Source of the DNA: Brachynemurus nebulosus | Lineage: Eukaryota; Arthropoda; Insecta; Neuroptera; Myrmeleontidae | Length of the DNA: 64,000 nt | Direction of reading: 5' to 3' | NCBI GenBank assembly: GCA_035578155.1 | Contig: JAPWDM010000001.1 | Location: 9,264,670 to 9,328,669, forward strand | Shown here: in pieces, positions 10,455-21,360 of the stretch | Layout of the letters: each line of letters starts with the position of its first letter | How positions within the stretch are numbered: position 1 is the stretch's first letter | Program-made: the position numbers and the translations under genes | Notes under the pieces: generated by a model | Database searches by the model: none | Told to the model about the DNA's origin: nothing | Seen by the model: the letters and a program-made list of their open reading frames with translations, nothing else

Positions 10455-11312
10455 TGTTACCTAGACTTTTATTAGTGGAAATGGTAATGAAAATGTAAAA
10501 AAAATAAATGCGTGTGCATGGACGGTGGAAGGCTCATCTGGGGGGTCCCGAAAGGATGAAAAATTATATTTTTGTAATTTCAGGCGAAAGTCAAAGTCAA
10601 AGAAAACATTATCCTAACAAACGCTGTAGATCATGCAAAAGTCTACCACTTTTGTAGAGGTCATTTTTTAACATAACCTCAAAATTTCCTAGAAAAATGC
10701 GAATTTTCTTGTTTTTTTCTTTATTTCGTTTTATACTTCCTATTTCCACAAAAATAATTTAATTTTGACGAAACTTGGTAAATGTATAGATACCTTTGTG
10801 GGTCTTAAATAACTACAAGTTTTTTTGGGTAAAAAAATTAAGAAGTTTCCGAGACATTCATTTTTTTCGGTCCGGGACACTTTCTTTTTAAGAAAAGATT
10901 CTACTTAAAAAAATCATGGCACAGAGTTCTGCCGGTTTTCATTTTTTTCGGAAAAAGTACATGTAAAGCCGAAAAAAACCAAGTTTCGTCAAAATTAAAT
11001 TATTTTTATGGAAATGAGAAGTATAAAACGAAATAAAAGAAAAAATAAGAAAATTCGTATTTTTCTTTGAAATTTTGAGGTTATGTTAAAAAGTGATCTC
11101 TACAAAAGTTGTAGACTTTTGCATGATCTACAACGTTTGTTAAGGATAATTTTTCCTTTGACTTCGGCTTTCGCCGGAAATTGCAAAAATATAATTTTTC
11201 ATCCTTTTTGGACCCCCCAAATGAGCCCTCCACCGCCCTTGCTCACGCATTTATTTTTTTTTACCTTTATTATAACCCTCTTTACCATTTCCACTAATAA
11301 AAGTCTAGGTAA
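10455..11312. mobile_element. Large fold-back element, ~330-bp arms
   Basis: The left arm (about 10455-10780) is repeated in inverted orientation at about 10978-11312. Landmarks in both are TTACCTAGACTTTTATTAG, GATCATGCAAAAGTCTAC with its complement, and TTTTGACGAAACTTGG with its complement. The arms differ at scattered positions, and a roughly 200-bp unique centre separates them. A 97-codon frame at 11083-11376 is a by-product of the right arm. No transposase is present; superfamily unknown. Confidence 0.8.
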
Positions 11313-11858
11313 TATTTTTTTTTATTTCCCTCTAAATGAGTTAATTTCATCGGTCCATATTCACTTACTGAGGTAAAAGAGTTAGGGAACCTGTTACGGC
11401 ATAAGAAGTGACAAAAGTACTCAAAGAAGGGATTAAAAATAAATTTCAGGGGCCATTGGTACTACGAGGTTTGTAAAGTTAAAAAAATTTTGCCTTTGAA
11501 ACACACGCCCTACGCAAGAATTAGTGCAAAAAAATCTTCATTATTGTTAATATTACTCAACTATATGTCTTAAAATATTTTGGTTCAACCAAGGCAACAT
11601 CTGGTCCATCGAAGAAAACTAGTATCGTTAAATGGACCGACTATCTTTTTAAATATTAAATCGTTGATTCGCGGTTACCTATTGAAAAGTGACTCAATAC
11701 AGGAATAAGAAAAAGCTTACTGAATCGTCCATCCAAGGTAATTTTCCCCAATTATTAACAATTTTCCACACCAGCATACGTTCGTGTACCTATACGATCT
11801 GTCCGGGTGGTCATTAAAATCTAAACAGGTGGTAATTATCCTGTATACTTTATATAAG
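11313..11858. other. AT-rich spacer
   Basis: No gene or element recognised. Confidence 0.5.
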
Positions 11859-11860
11859 TA

Positions 11861-12825
11861 GGGGAAGGTAGCCTAAAGCGGATAAGCTAAGATTGAAAGC
11901 TTAAAAAAGTAGCTTTTGACTTCAATAAGCAGATATTTTTTATATTATCAGATAGAATAGCTATCGAACTATAAAATGAAACTTCACTTAAGAAATTTTT
12001 ATACGAGATTTGTTTTTAATAAAGAAAATACAAAACCTCTTCAAAAACTCGCTTTACCCGTATAGGTATCCTAAAGCGGATAACCCCCTTTGGGCAAAGC
12101 AAGTAAGTACATTATGTATTTAAATATTGTTATTATTTTTTAATAAAAACTTTCATATACTATATAGAATTTAACAATAGTAATAATTAAGTAAAAACGA
12201 ATTGAAAAAAGACAAAATTAATAAATTTATAACAGGTTATGTTCAATAAATTTATAATTTTATTTACAATCTCCATATTGGAGTATATTACTCTAGGTGG
12301 TTCCACATCAAAATCACCACAAACAAGGTAGGAATATTATTCCAAAACTTAGAAATTCCGTCGTAAAAAGAATTTTTAATTTTTTCCTCCTTTCAACAGT
12401 TTTTTCCATTAAGGTACTTCTTTTTTGTCTACCCGCTTTGCCGCTACCCACTTTGCCCAAAAAGACTTAATTTTCTTAAATTAGAATAATTTCAAAAGGA
12501 AAGCCGATACATGTCTATTTTTTTGGCTACATTAAAAGTCCAGTGATGATAACATAATGCGGTCATACCAAAAAGATTGCAAATAAAAAGGTTTGTAACT
12601 ACTCACAGAATATTTATCGTCAAAATTTTTAATAAAACCAACAAAAAAATTTGATGAGGCTTACGTATGACATTAAACGACACAAGCTCTCAAGTGTAAC
12701 TGATTAATATTGGTTGATATTCGGTTAATCTCGGTATACACACGACCTTACAAAAACATTTGATACAACGATATAAAAGCGCTTACCCGCTTTAAGAGGG
12801 ATACCCGCTATGGGCGACCTTCCCC
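11861..12825. mobile_element. GGGG-ended TA element 1
   Basis: TA (11859-11860, 12826-12827) flanks imperfect inverted termini GGGGAAGGTAGCCTAAAGCG on the left and GGGGAAGGTCGCCCATAGCG on the right, complement strand. The terminal motif recurs inside: CCTAAAGCGGATAA near 12070, CCCGCTTTGCCGCTACCCAC near 12430, and CTTACCCGCTTTAAGAG near 12782. There is no coding relic. Related architecture is seen at 21769-22682 and 43727-45036. Confidence 0.72.
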
Positions 12826-12827
12826 TA

Positions 12828-13780
12828 GAATTTTTAATTTAATATTCTTTCTCCAAAACCAATATCTACTTATATAATTTTTTATTGTTCAAAAAATATT
12901 ACCACAATAAAATTTTATAACAATCCGGACAGATGGCAGTATATAATAACGTGTTGGTGGAACTAAAGCTTTATTGAAATTTATGTAATGACAGGAAGTC
13001 TGTTTTGTCTCATAAGCCACTTTTTTTAAAATAAAAGAAGCTTATGTGAGGTTGAAACATGACGTTAGTCAGTTGTCTAAAAAAAAAAGAAAAAAGAAAA
13101 ACAAAAAACAGTATTAACAAAATACGACATAAATGTAGCTTTACATTAAATACCTACATATACCTCTATTCATACTCGTCATACTGAATATCATATTGTC
13201 TTTATAAAAACGGAAAAAGATTTAGTATACGTTTTTAATTTAAATATTTTTACTTTACGTATACCTTAAACGTATAAAATATGTAATCTCTATGGGATGT
13301 GTGTGGATTCTATGTCTGTTTACCGTAACCAGCATATTATTATTTTATTTTATTTATTATGAGTATGACATTATATTTTTTTTTTATTTCCTCTGTAAAT
13401 TATTTTGTATTTTTTAGGCAAATATATTACGTGCAAACAAAACCAAAATCATCATTATTATTTTTATTTTTAGTGTCTCGTACAGAAATTTACTAAACTG
13501 AACACTTATGAAATCACTACGTTGTCCGTCTGTCTGTCACAAGCAATTTGTTCTAAAACTATTCCCCTGTGTTTCATGTACTTATATTTTGTAGAAATGT
13601 ATATTAATTAATATTCCGTGTATGAAATTACTATTTTAAATAGAAGCTATTAGTATTTACCAACGGCTTTGTCCGCGTGGTTTTTTGAAATTATAACATC
13701 AAGTTAATATGGATAAAATAGAGTTCATTTCAAATGCGCTGACTACTATTACTATTGAATTTATATAAAAATACCCCTGT
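12828..13780. other. AT-rich spacer
   Basis: No gene recognised. Runs of A and ATTTT simple sequence. Confidence 0.5.
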
Positions 13781-13829
13781 CGCAGCATCTGCATAACATA
13801 GCGAATTTCGAAATATTGGGCACTGGCGG

Positions 13830-14830
13830 ATCTCATCTAAGACCTGTATCCATTTAAAATAATTCAGCTTTCTAAGAGTGAAAAGACTTTCAAAATCAGT
13901 TGAGTAGTTAATTTTTGGCGCTTTTTCGCAAAAGGTGCTTGGCGCATATACCCATCTAAACTAGTTTAGCTTTCTAAAAGTAAAAGAATTTTCAAAATCG
14001 GCTAGGTAATTTATTTTTGGTATATTTGGGACCCAAGACCCCGAACGGACTTTGTACAGCATAGTGCTATCCACCTAAAATAAGTTAGTTCTCTATAGCA
14101 ATGAGAAAATATTGAGAATCGGTTCGGTAGCTTATTTCTATCCTATATAATATAGGATATTTTATCTTTCTAACAGTGAAACTATTTTTAAAACCCGTTG
14201 TGTAGTTTTCTATGCCGCATTTGTATCTACAGGACAGTTGTGGATATTAGATAACATACTGTACTTATCTAAAATAGTTTACCTCTGCAATAGTGAAAAA
14301 ATTTTCAAAATCGGTTAGTTATTTTATTTTTGACACTTTGACACTTTGGGTCTCATGGACTTTGACGGACCTTACATAACGTAATCTATAACTATCTAAA
14401 ATAGTTTAGCTCTCTAACAGCGAAAAAAATTTTCAAAATCGGTCGGTTAGTTTATTTTTGGCGCTTAAAAGATCCCAGGACTCTGGCCGACCACATACAA
14501 CATATAAGCTAAATCCATCTAAAATAGTTTACCTCTGTAATAGTGAAAAAATTTTCAAAATCAGTCGGTTATTGTATTTTTGACACTTTTAGATCCAATG
14601 GACCCTAGCGGACCTTACATAAGGTAATCTATATCTATCTAAAATAGTTTAGCTCTCTAACAGTGAAAAAATTTTCAAAATCGGTCGGTTAGTTTATTGT
14701 TGACATTTTTGGGTCCCATGTACCTTGGCGGACCTTACAGTACGTATTATATATATCTGTCTAAAATATCTAAAATAGCTTAGATCTTTGACAGTGAAAA
14801 AAGTTTCAAAATCGATCTAGTTCTTTAAAA
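13830..14830. repeat. Degenerate ~120-bp tandem array (about 9 units)
   Basis: Each unit carries CTAAAATAGTTTAGCTCTCTAA, GTGAAAAAATTTTCAAAATC and CGGTTAGTTTATTTTTGG-like words. The marker TTTTCAAAATCGGT or variants falls near 13899, 13991, 14111, 14188, 14302, 14430, 14551, 14671 and 14804; the later, better-conserved units are spaced 120-121 bp apart. There is no coding potential. It could be a satellite or an expanded region of a transposon. Confidence 0.85.
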
Positions 14831-15185
14831 TTTTTCTCCTGGCATATAAACATTATTATTATGTTATCTTTCTATAATATTTAATAATATTATATCATGA
14901 CATTACCTTCATTATCTTGTTCATTTAAAATTCAATAAAAAAATTAAAAAAATCTTCATTACACATGCTTAAAATATCTGGTTAACTTTAATTTAAAGAA
15001 ATGAGACAGAGATATGGTATTTATAATACATAGATTTTGAATAACTACCGTTTGTTTTACGTAAAAAAAATGAAATTTTTGTATATCTTATAAGCAACTG
15101 AGATAGAAATATAAATTACTTATTACAATGACAAACATTTTCTTCATAATTTTTTTTTCCTTTTCAACGATGTAAAAATCGTCTT
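14831..15185. other. AT-rich spacer
   Basis: Nothing recognised. Confidence 0.5.
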
Positions 15186-15189
15186 ATGA

Positions 15190-15340
15190 TAGGATCGAAT
15201 GATAAAAAATGGCCAGAAAACCTACTTCTGGGCATCCGAACTTAGCCCAGCCAATTCAGAATCCAGTCCGCACACAAAATTTCATAAGCGTTAGACGTTT
15301 CGTTCGAGAGTTATCGTGGGAACACATAAATATATACCTA

Positions 15341-15411
<71 letters not shown>

Positions 15412-15535
15412 TTTAGTGAATATCATTTTCGTATTCTAGGGACCTCAAAACATATTTCTGCCATAGTCCCGGACTCAGATTGCGTCATGAAACCTACTGT
15501 AATAGCTGAATTTCAAGTTTTCGAAATTCGCTAAA
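15190..15535 (-). repeat. Microsatellite-bearing repeat family B, copy 1 (minus)
   Basis: On the minus strand it reads TTTAGCGAATTTC, CTATTACAGTAGG, TGAGTCCGGGACTATGGCAG, ATGTTTTGAGGTCCCTAGAA and CACTAAAATTT, then an (AT)n array (15343-15408), then ACGATAACTCTCGAACGAAA. This order matches the copies at 20.69 and 37.92 kb and, without the array, 49.73 kb. Non-coding elements with a fixed internal microsatellite resemble Helentron/DINE-type families, but no Helitron termini were established. Confidence 0.75.
15343..15408. repeat. (AT)n microsatellite inside family B
   Basis: About 33 units at the fixed internal position of the repeat. Confidence 0.95.
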
Positions 15536-15974
15536 AATGTTGTAGTCATTTGAAATGGACTTTATATTTGCATTGTGTCACTATTGAGAGCTGTTATTTT
15601 TGTTGTAAATGTAAAACACATTATCGATAATAACATTGATTTTCGATTCTGTAAAATCAAAAACTTGAATGTTATTTTTAAAAGATAATACTGATTTATT
15701 TAACGAAATTAAAATAATATGTCGTGGACTTTTGTGTTCTAAAATCACAATTTTAAAGATATGTATTACAATATTCGTTTAAAAATATATAATTTTTTTA
15801 AACTGTATCCAAAGTTTATTACTTTTCTAAAAAATAGATTAATATTACCAATTAAATCAGTACCATGTATCCACAGGAAGACCGTTTGAAGACAATAAAA
15901 TAAAGTATCTTTTCTGACCTACCGTTAGCCGAGGTCGACTTCTAAGTAGCTCTCTAGTAGATTTATTCATCAAA
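15536..15974. other. AT-rich spacer
   Basis: Nothing recognised. Confidence 0.5.
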
Positions 15975-16371
15975 ATTCTATACCAAAAGTAGCGAAGCTA
16001 CAGCAGTTCTATACCAAAGTAATAAGAATGCAGCGATGAACCTATACCAAAAGAAGTCACAGCAGTTCTATATGAAATGTGGTAAGGTCACAGCATTTCT
16101 GTACTAAAAGTAGTAAGGTCACAACAATTCTGTACCAGAAGTAGCAAGGTCACAACAGTTCTGTACAAAAGTAGTAAGATCACAGCAGTTCGGTACCAAA
16201 AGTAGTAAGGCTACGACAGTTACGTACAAAAGTAGTAAGGTCACAGCAGTTGTGTACCAAAATTAGTAAGGTCACAACAATTCTATACCAAAAGTAGTAA
16301 GGTTACAGCAGTGCTGTAGCAAAAGTAGTAAGGTCACAGCAGTTCTGTACCAAAAGTAGCAAGGTCACAAC
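15975..16371. repeat. 31-bp minisatellite, left part
   Basis: The unit is approximately TTCTGTACCAAAAGTAGTAA followed by GGTCACAGCAG, about 31 bp. Roughly a dozen units occur here, more degenerate at the left edge. The array continues after 16727, interrupted by a transposon. Confidence 0.95.
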
Positions 16372-16726
16372 CACCGAGGACAGAGACAACATATCTATGC
16401 CTACACTACTGGAACCAGTGTAACATGTAAGAGATAGACAATATGTTGTATACACACACTGGGTTTACATTGTATTAGTGGGATTTTGTGTATTTGTGTG
16501 AGTAACACAGATAGTAGGGGACGGTCACGTGGGTCAGACACCACACGCATGTACAAGGGATGTAACCGATGTAACAATACCAACAACAATCAAGTCCATT
16601 ATCGTGTGGTTGATATTCAATCATCGACTGCTACTGACAAACTGACAACTAAGAAGCCTAATGAGCACAGAAGGACACACTCGTGATTTCAGAAAAGAGA
16701 TAGATGCGGCGTCTCTGTCCTCTGTG
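16372..16726. mobile_element. 355-bp MITE inserted in the minisatellite
   Basis: The ends are inverted: CACCGAGGACAGAGAC at left and the complement of CACAGAGGACAGAGAC at right, with subterminal similarity. An exact 8-bp duplication GTCACAAC (16364-16371 and 16727-16734) flanks it, and removing one copy plus the element restores a perfect minisatellite unit. An 8-bp duplication suits hAT or P-like elements; the terminal bases do not decide. Two short opposite-strand frames inside (16401-16589 and 16486-16686) are not supported as genes. Confidence 0.88.
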
Positions 16727-16950
16727 GTCACAACAGTTTTGTACCAAAGTAGTAAGGTCACAGCAGTTCTGTACCAAAACTAGCAAGGTCACAACAGTTC
16801 TGTACCAAAAATAGTAAAGTCACAACAGCTCTGTACCAAAAGTAGCAAGGTCACAACAGTTCTGTATCAAAAGTAGTAAGGTCACAGCAGTTCTGTACCA
16901 AAATAGGTAAGGTCACAACAGTACTGTACCAAAAGTAGTAAGCTCACTAC
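16727..16950. repeat. 31-bp minisatellite, right part
   Basis: Continuation of the array at 15975-16371, about seven units, ending at AGTAGTAAGCTCAC. Confidence 0.95.
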
Positions 16951-17103
16951 TTATACAGTGGCAAAATATATTTATCTGTTTTTTTAAGATAAACGTTAAA
17001 GAATGAAATTAAATGCTCTATATGCTATTCCAAAATATGAAAAACTCTAGCAATTGTAAGGAATTTTGACTTAATACGTGCTCAACACGTACTTGAGGAA
17101 TTT

Positions 17104-17725
17104 TTAAGGTAATTTTTGATCAATACCACTATTGAACAATACAAAAATATTTTTTATTTTATTTTTATTTATTATTTATAATTTTTATAATTTTTTGAAG
17201 AAAGTGTCTTCAAAAATGCCAAAATTCGGTGTCCACGATTGTGGTCGTAGTTTTTATCTGAAAATAAAAAATCAAATGGATGATCAATATGTAGGTAAGT
17301 CGCTATGTTGCTATGGGAGCTTTTTTTGAAATTATAAAAAACTGCGGCGATTTGATTAAAAAGTACAACAGTTTTTTGTGCGAAAAAATAGGAAGATTTC
17401 AAAAAAGAAAGCTTCCATAAGAACATAGCGGTTTACCTACAGATTGATAATGCGCATTTGATTCTTTTTGCAGATAAAAACTGCGTCCGTAATCGTGGGC
17501 ACCGAATTTCAGCCTTTTTTAAAGACACTTTTTAAAAAAAATTATAATAATTATAAGAAATAAACAAAAATAAATAAAAAAAATATTTTAGTATTGTTAA
17601 ATGGTGGTATTAATCGTAAAAAAAAAAAATTCATCCTTATTCCCCCATCCTATCCATCCGACAACAAAAAATTGTGAAAATTTGTCTATTTTTCAGCAAA
17701 ACACACTGTGATGGTACCTTAAAGA
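17104..17725. repeat. Fold-back repeat family A, copy 3 (both arms)
   Basis: This is the most complete copy. The left arm (about 17127-17335) and right arm (about 17395-17610) are inverted copies sharing AATACCACTATTGAACAATA, a GTGTCTTCAAAAATGCC box, GAATTTCGG/CCGAATTT-type segments and GTAGGTAAG..GCTATG. The right terminus is CACTGTGATGGTACCTTAA; the left edge begins TTAAGGTA but lacks the adjoining roughly 100 bases. A TTAA or TA target is possible. Frames at 17132-17329 and 17172-17426 are arm artefacts. Confidence 0.82.
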
Positions 17726-18611
17726 TAAAATGCTTTGAAGAATCCGTTTACGCATACTGTATATACATTGCGGCTGACATATTTTTATAAGGGTACAAAT
17801 TCAATGAATATATAACAATATAACAGATATAAACAAAATAATAATTTACCACATCCATTCAAATAATGGACATAATATGCCGTTATTGTGAGTTACTACT
17901 GGGGTATGTATAAGGTACATGTAATAGGTAGGGTGGTTAGGGTACGTATATGAATGAGCTCATAGTGATACAGTGAGAGCATAGATGATGAACATGCCAC
18001 AAATATTTTATTGTAATTTATACACAGTTACATGTCAAAATGCAGCGACAACCCTTACAGTCTAAATATTTTATGCCCCCCCCCCCCCCCGATATCACCC
18101 TGCTACACCTACAGTCATATACAGATGGAAGCACAGGGTATTTTTAAGAAACAGTGTGATCTCTGATATGTCCGATCAATAATATTTGGTTTTTGAATCG
18201 TGTTATCATCACTATACAATATTTTGATTGTTAAATTTTTTAAATTTATAGCGGTTTTAATTGTTACTATACAAACTATTATTACAAATTATGGAATATT
18301 ATACTATAATAGAAAAAAATTTGGGTGGCAGTTGATGTCTTTTTTTTCAATAGTCAAAGAAATGAGTTTTTTGATTCAAAGAAAACAAATTTAAAGAAAT
18401 TTTTAATCTTTGAACAAAGAAATCGTTTATCGTTTTTAGATTCTAAAATTGCAAAAAATATTGTGTGTAGCACATGTAAAAATAGTGTGTTTTTTACTCG
18501 TCATAATTATCTAATTCGGCAAGCCTCGTTGGACCACTGTTACGATTCGTGGAAGAAATACCTTCATTGCATAAATAAGTACTGTATCCACGATAATACG
18601 TTTCAAAACTT
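17726..18611. other. AT-rich spacer with a C homopolymer
   Basis: No gene recognised. A run of about 17 C lies near 18074-18090. Open frames at 18200-18615 are short and low-complexity. Confidence 0.5.
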
Positions 18612-18998
18612 TTAGGGGTGCCAAAAACGTAAGTTGATGGGCGCCAAAACGGTGAAAATATCTAAAATTTTTTTGAGGCAGTGATATTTTCCGTGAAAGG
18701 TCAACAGTGCCCATTCCTGATAGGGTCCAGGTGAATTGCCTCCTGCAAAAGTAAGTGATGAGCAAAAAACGAAAAGGTCAACAGACAACAGTGTCCATTT
18801 CTGATTGGCGTCAGGTGAATTTTGTTCCTGCAAAAGAAACCGATGAGCAAAAAAAAAAAAGGTTAACAGTTCCCATTTCTGATAGGGATTTTTTTTCTGC
18901 TCATCACTTCCTTTTTCAGGGAAAAATTTTTTTGCCGCGGATGGCGCCAACAGGAAAATTTGCCTCCCCTCCTAATAACTCTAGGTCCAGCCCTGGTC
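18612..18998. repeat. ~80-bp tandem units ending in a hAT-like terminus
   Basis: Three diverged units start at GGTCAACAG (about 18699, 18776 and 18861, the last as GGTTAACAG). They share CCCATTYCTGATAGG, CAGGTGAATT and CCTGCAAAAG...GATGAGCAAAAA. On the complement the right edge reads CAGGGCTGGACCTAGAG, a hAT-like end. No matching left end was established. Confidence 0.6.
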
Positions 18999-19024
18999 GG
19001 AGGCCACGCTAATCTATAAAACTA

Positions 19025-19187
19025 CAGTGGCAAAATTACCATTGAAATATGAAAATGGCCAATTTTGAGTCCTTAAACGAACGAAGTCGACCTCTATAAA
19101 TAACCGACTTTGTGGAGACTTTCGGAAAATTTCGTTTAAACGAAATTGTTGCATGAAAATTCTGTTCGGTTACGAGAGGTTCCACTG
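19025..19187. mobile_element. pogo/Tigger-like MITE
   Basis: TA (19023-19024 and 19188-19189) flanks ends CAGTGGCAAAAT at left and, on the complement, CAGTGGAACCTCTCGTAACC at right. CAGTGGAACCTC with TA duplication is typical of pogo/Tigger-type elements. The interior also has a fold TTTCGTTTAAACGAAA. It is 163 bp and non-coding. Confidence 0.75.
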
Positions 19188-19373
19188 TATTTCGAATTTT
19201 TCCTATTTCATCCTATAAACTAAAATTTGTATTTTTACATGTTTCGCATAACAGACGCACGTACCTATATATAAACTTGTGAATCATAACTTTTATATGA
19301 CTTTTATAGAGTTCAGTTCAGTCGGTACATGTTATATTATCCCATAATGAATGCTATTTCAGTACAGTGGAAA

Positions 19374-19400
19374 CTCTCAATAATACCAAATTTGTTCACT
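19374..19400. mobile_element. pogo-like terminal fragment
   Basis: TACAGTGGAAACTCTCAATA resembles the pogo/Tigger terminus, but no partner end was located nearby. Confidence 0.35.
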
Positions 19401-20680
19401 ACGGAAGTAAAATTCTTAGAGAAGTATATTTTGTTTTACTTGTTCTGAATAACGCCAACGATTACAAGCGTGAAATTTTGTTTGCCTTGTATGTATAAGA
19501 TTTGATTCACAGACGAACTATTTCATGTTCTATGGCTTGGTGATGGAATTATTGAAAATTTGTACTGTAATTTTATATGCAACAGAGCCTCGGGCTATTT
19601 GTATAACAAGTTTGGTACTTTTGTTTTGAGCTTACATCATAGCGTATGACAATTTACAATAAAATGGTTCTTTTAATTTCTGACATCAGTAATTGTCAAA
19701 CTACAACTTAAGTGGCTATATATAAAAAGTTAGGGGTGCTTAGGCGTTGGTTGCTGAAGGGTACATCTGTCAGAAGGGTGTTGGATGTTATACATGAATG
19801 CTTGAAACTTTTAATTGGAAATAATAAATATCGTCGCAGTTAGAAACTTATTAGATATCGTCATGCTTATTTCAGTAACTTTTTATTGGTTAAATATGTT
19901 AAGATCAAATAAAACCGTGAAATACAGGACCCTTTTAGTATTGTCAACTACAAGCAGAAGCACTGTCATCTTTGATCTATAAAAGTTTACTTTCAGTTAA
20001 AATGAATAGTGATTTCCATGAAAACGATTATGGTGTAATAAATGTGTGATATTAGGATTCGAATTTGGTAAGTCTTATTCTCTTAGTGACCAACCGTTTC
20101 TGGGAGAAATTAAGAGCTTAAAAATATCGCATTCAATCATCTCCACTTAACTGCAATTGAAACCTGTGACCATTGTGGTTCAACTTTATATTTAAGTTTA
20201 ACTCCACGCTATTAAGTTTGGTTTTTTAGAAGCAATTACCAATTTAATTTAGATTTTATGACATACAATCAATCTATTCATAAAACACAAAATTAATTTC
20301 CCCATTTTTCATTAAAAATATTGAACACTTAAAAATATCAGTTCTCTAATATTATTCAAGGTTAATGATACTATTGACATTATTAAAAATTAGTCCCTAT
20401 AATTTATTAAATGACCCACTTACCTCACGAAACTTTACAATTTGCCTAATTAAGAAAATATTTTAATAAATCGATAAAATAATTAAATAAATTGGAAACC
20501 ATTTTTCATTATTTTAAAAATTATATCTAATTGTAAGTATTCGAAATTTGGAGTATAACAAATATAATAATAATAAAATTCACAATTCTCTTAATAATTT
20601 CACTAGTCACCAGTGCTACTTAATCACCGGTCTGCTGAAAAATATTATATTATGTGAAATTATTTAGGTACTACAATTTT
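19401..20680. other. AT-rich spacer
   Basis: No gene or element recognised over about 1.3 kb. Confidence 0.5.
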
Positions 20681-20684
20681 TATC

Positions 20685-20801
20685 GAATTTCCAGAATGGA
20701 ATTCAACTATTACAGCCACTGTCATAACGCGACCTTAGTCCGGGGACCATGGCAGAAATTTGTTTTGACGTCCCTAGAAACCGAAAATAATATTCACTAA
20801 A

Positions 20802-20893
<92 letters not shown>

Positions 20894-21235
20894 CCGCACG
20901 ATAACTCTCGAACGAAAGGTCCCATTTTTACGAAATTTGGTGAAAATATTGGAAGTCCCAAACCGTTGGACGAGTTCGTTAACCAGGCACGTCCGATGTC
21001 CGAAATATGGTTTTTTTGGCAAGTTTCGTGAAAAAAATTAGTTTATTGCCAAAATTTTCCTTTATTCAAAAATTTTTGCGACATTTTTTTACACCATTGA
21101 AACGAGGAGAAAAAATCACACAAAAAAGGTCCTTAAACTATTATTTTATGTCAAGTAGTTTCCGAGAAAAACTAATTTTTTTAAACGGAAGTTCGCTAAG
21201 TTATGCAGAATCCTGCGACAGGGGTATTATTTTAA
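20685..21235 (+). repeat. Repeat family B, copy 2 (most complete)
   Basis: The left part has CAACTATTACAGCCACTGTC, TTAGTCCGGGGACCATGGCA and TTTTGACGTCCCTAGAAACC. Then comes (AT)n(GT)n, then GATAACTCTCGAACGAAAGG, CGAAATTTGGTGAAAATATT, GGAAGTCCCAAACCGTTGGA and GTTTCCGAGAAAAACTAA, ending near CTGCGACAGGGGTATT. The part after the array matches 38042-38370 almost base for base. Confidence 0.85.
20805..20893. repeat. (AT)n(GT)n compound microsatellite
   Basis: (AT)n to about 20872 and then (GT)n to 20893, at the internal array position of family B. Confidence 0.95.
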
Positions 21236-21360
21236 ATCAACAAACAAAAAATATATTTTAGGGTTATCTTCTTCGAGAATACATATAAGAGGTTGGCTCA
21301 AAGTATGGTTGTAGAGTCATATTTAACAATTACTCTCAGTAAGACACCTAATGTCAGTAA

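Noticed and set aside
15975..16950. CRISPR-like regularly spaced repeat
   Set aside because: There are no unique spacers; the units are contiguous 31-bp minisatellite copies, and the context is eukaryotic.
18074..18090. Poly-C run as a functional i-motif
   Set aside because: A single homopolymer is not the four-tract arrangement expected; simple slippage explains it.
18751..18778. GTGATGAGC...CGAAAAGGTC resembling a hammerhead core
   Set aside because: C3 is G and no stem II or stem I can be drawn; it is part of a tandem unit.
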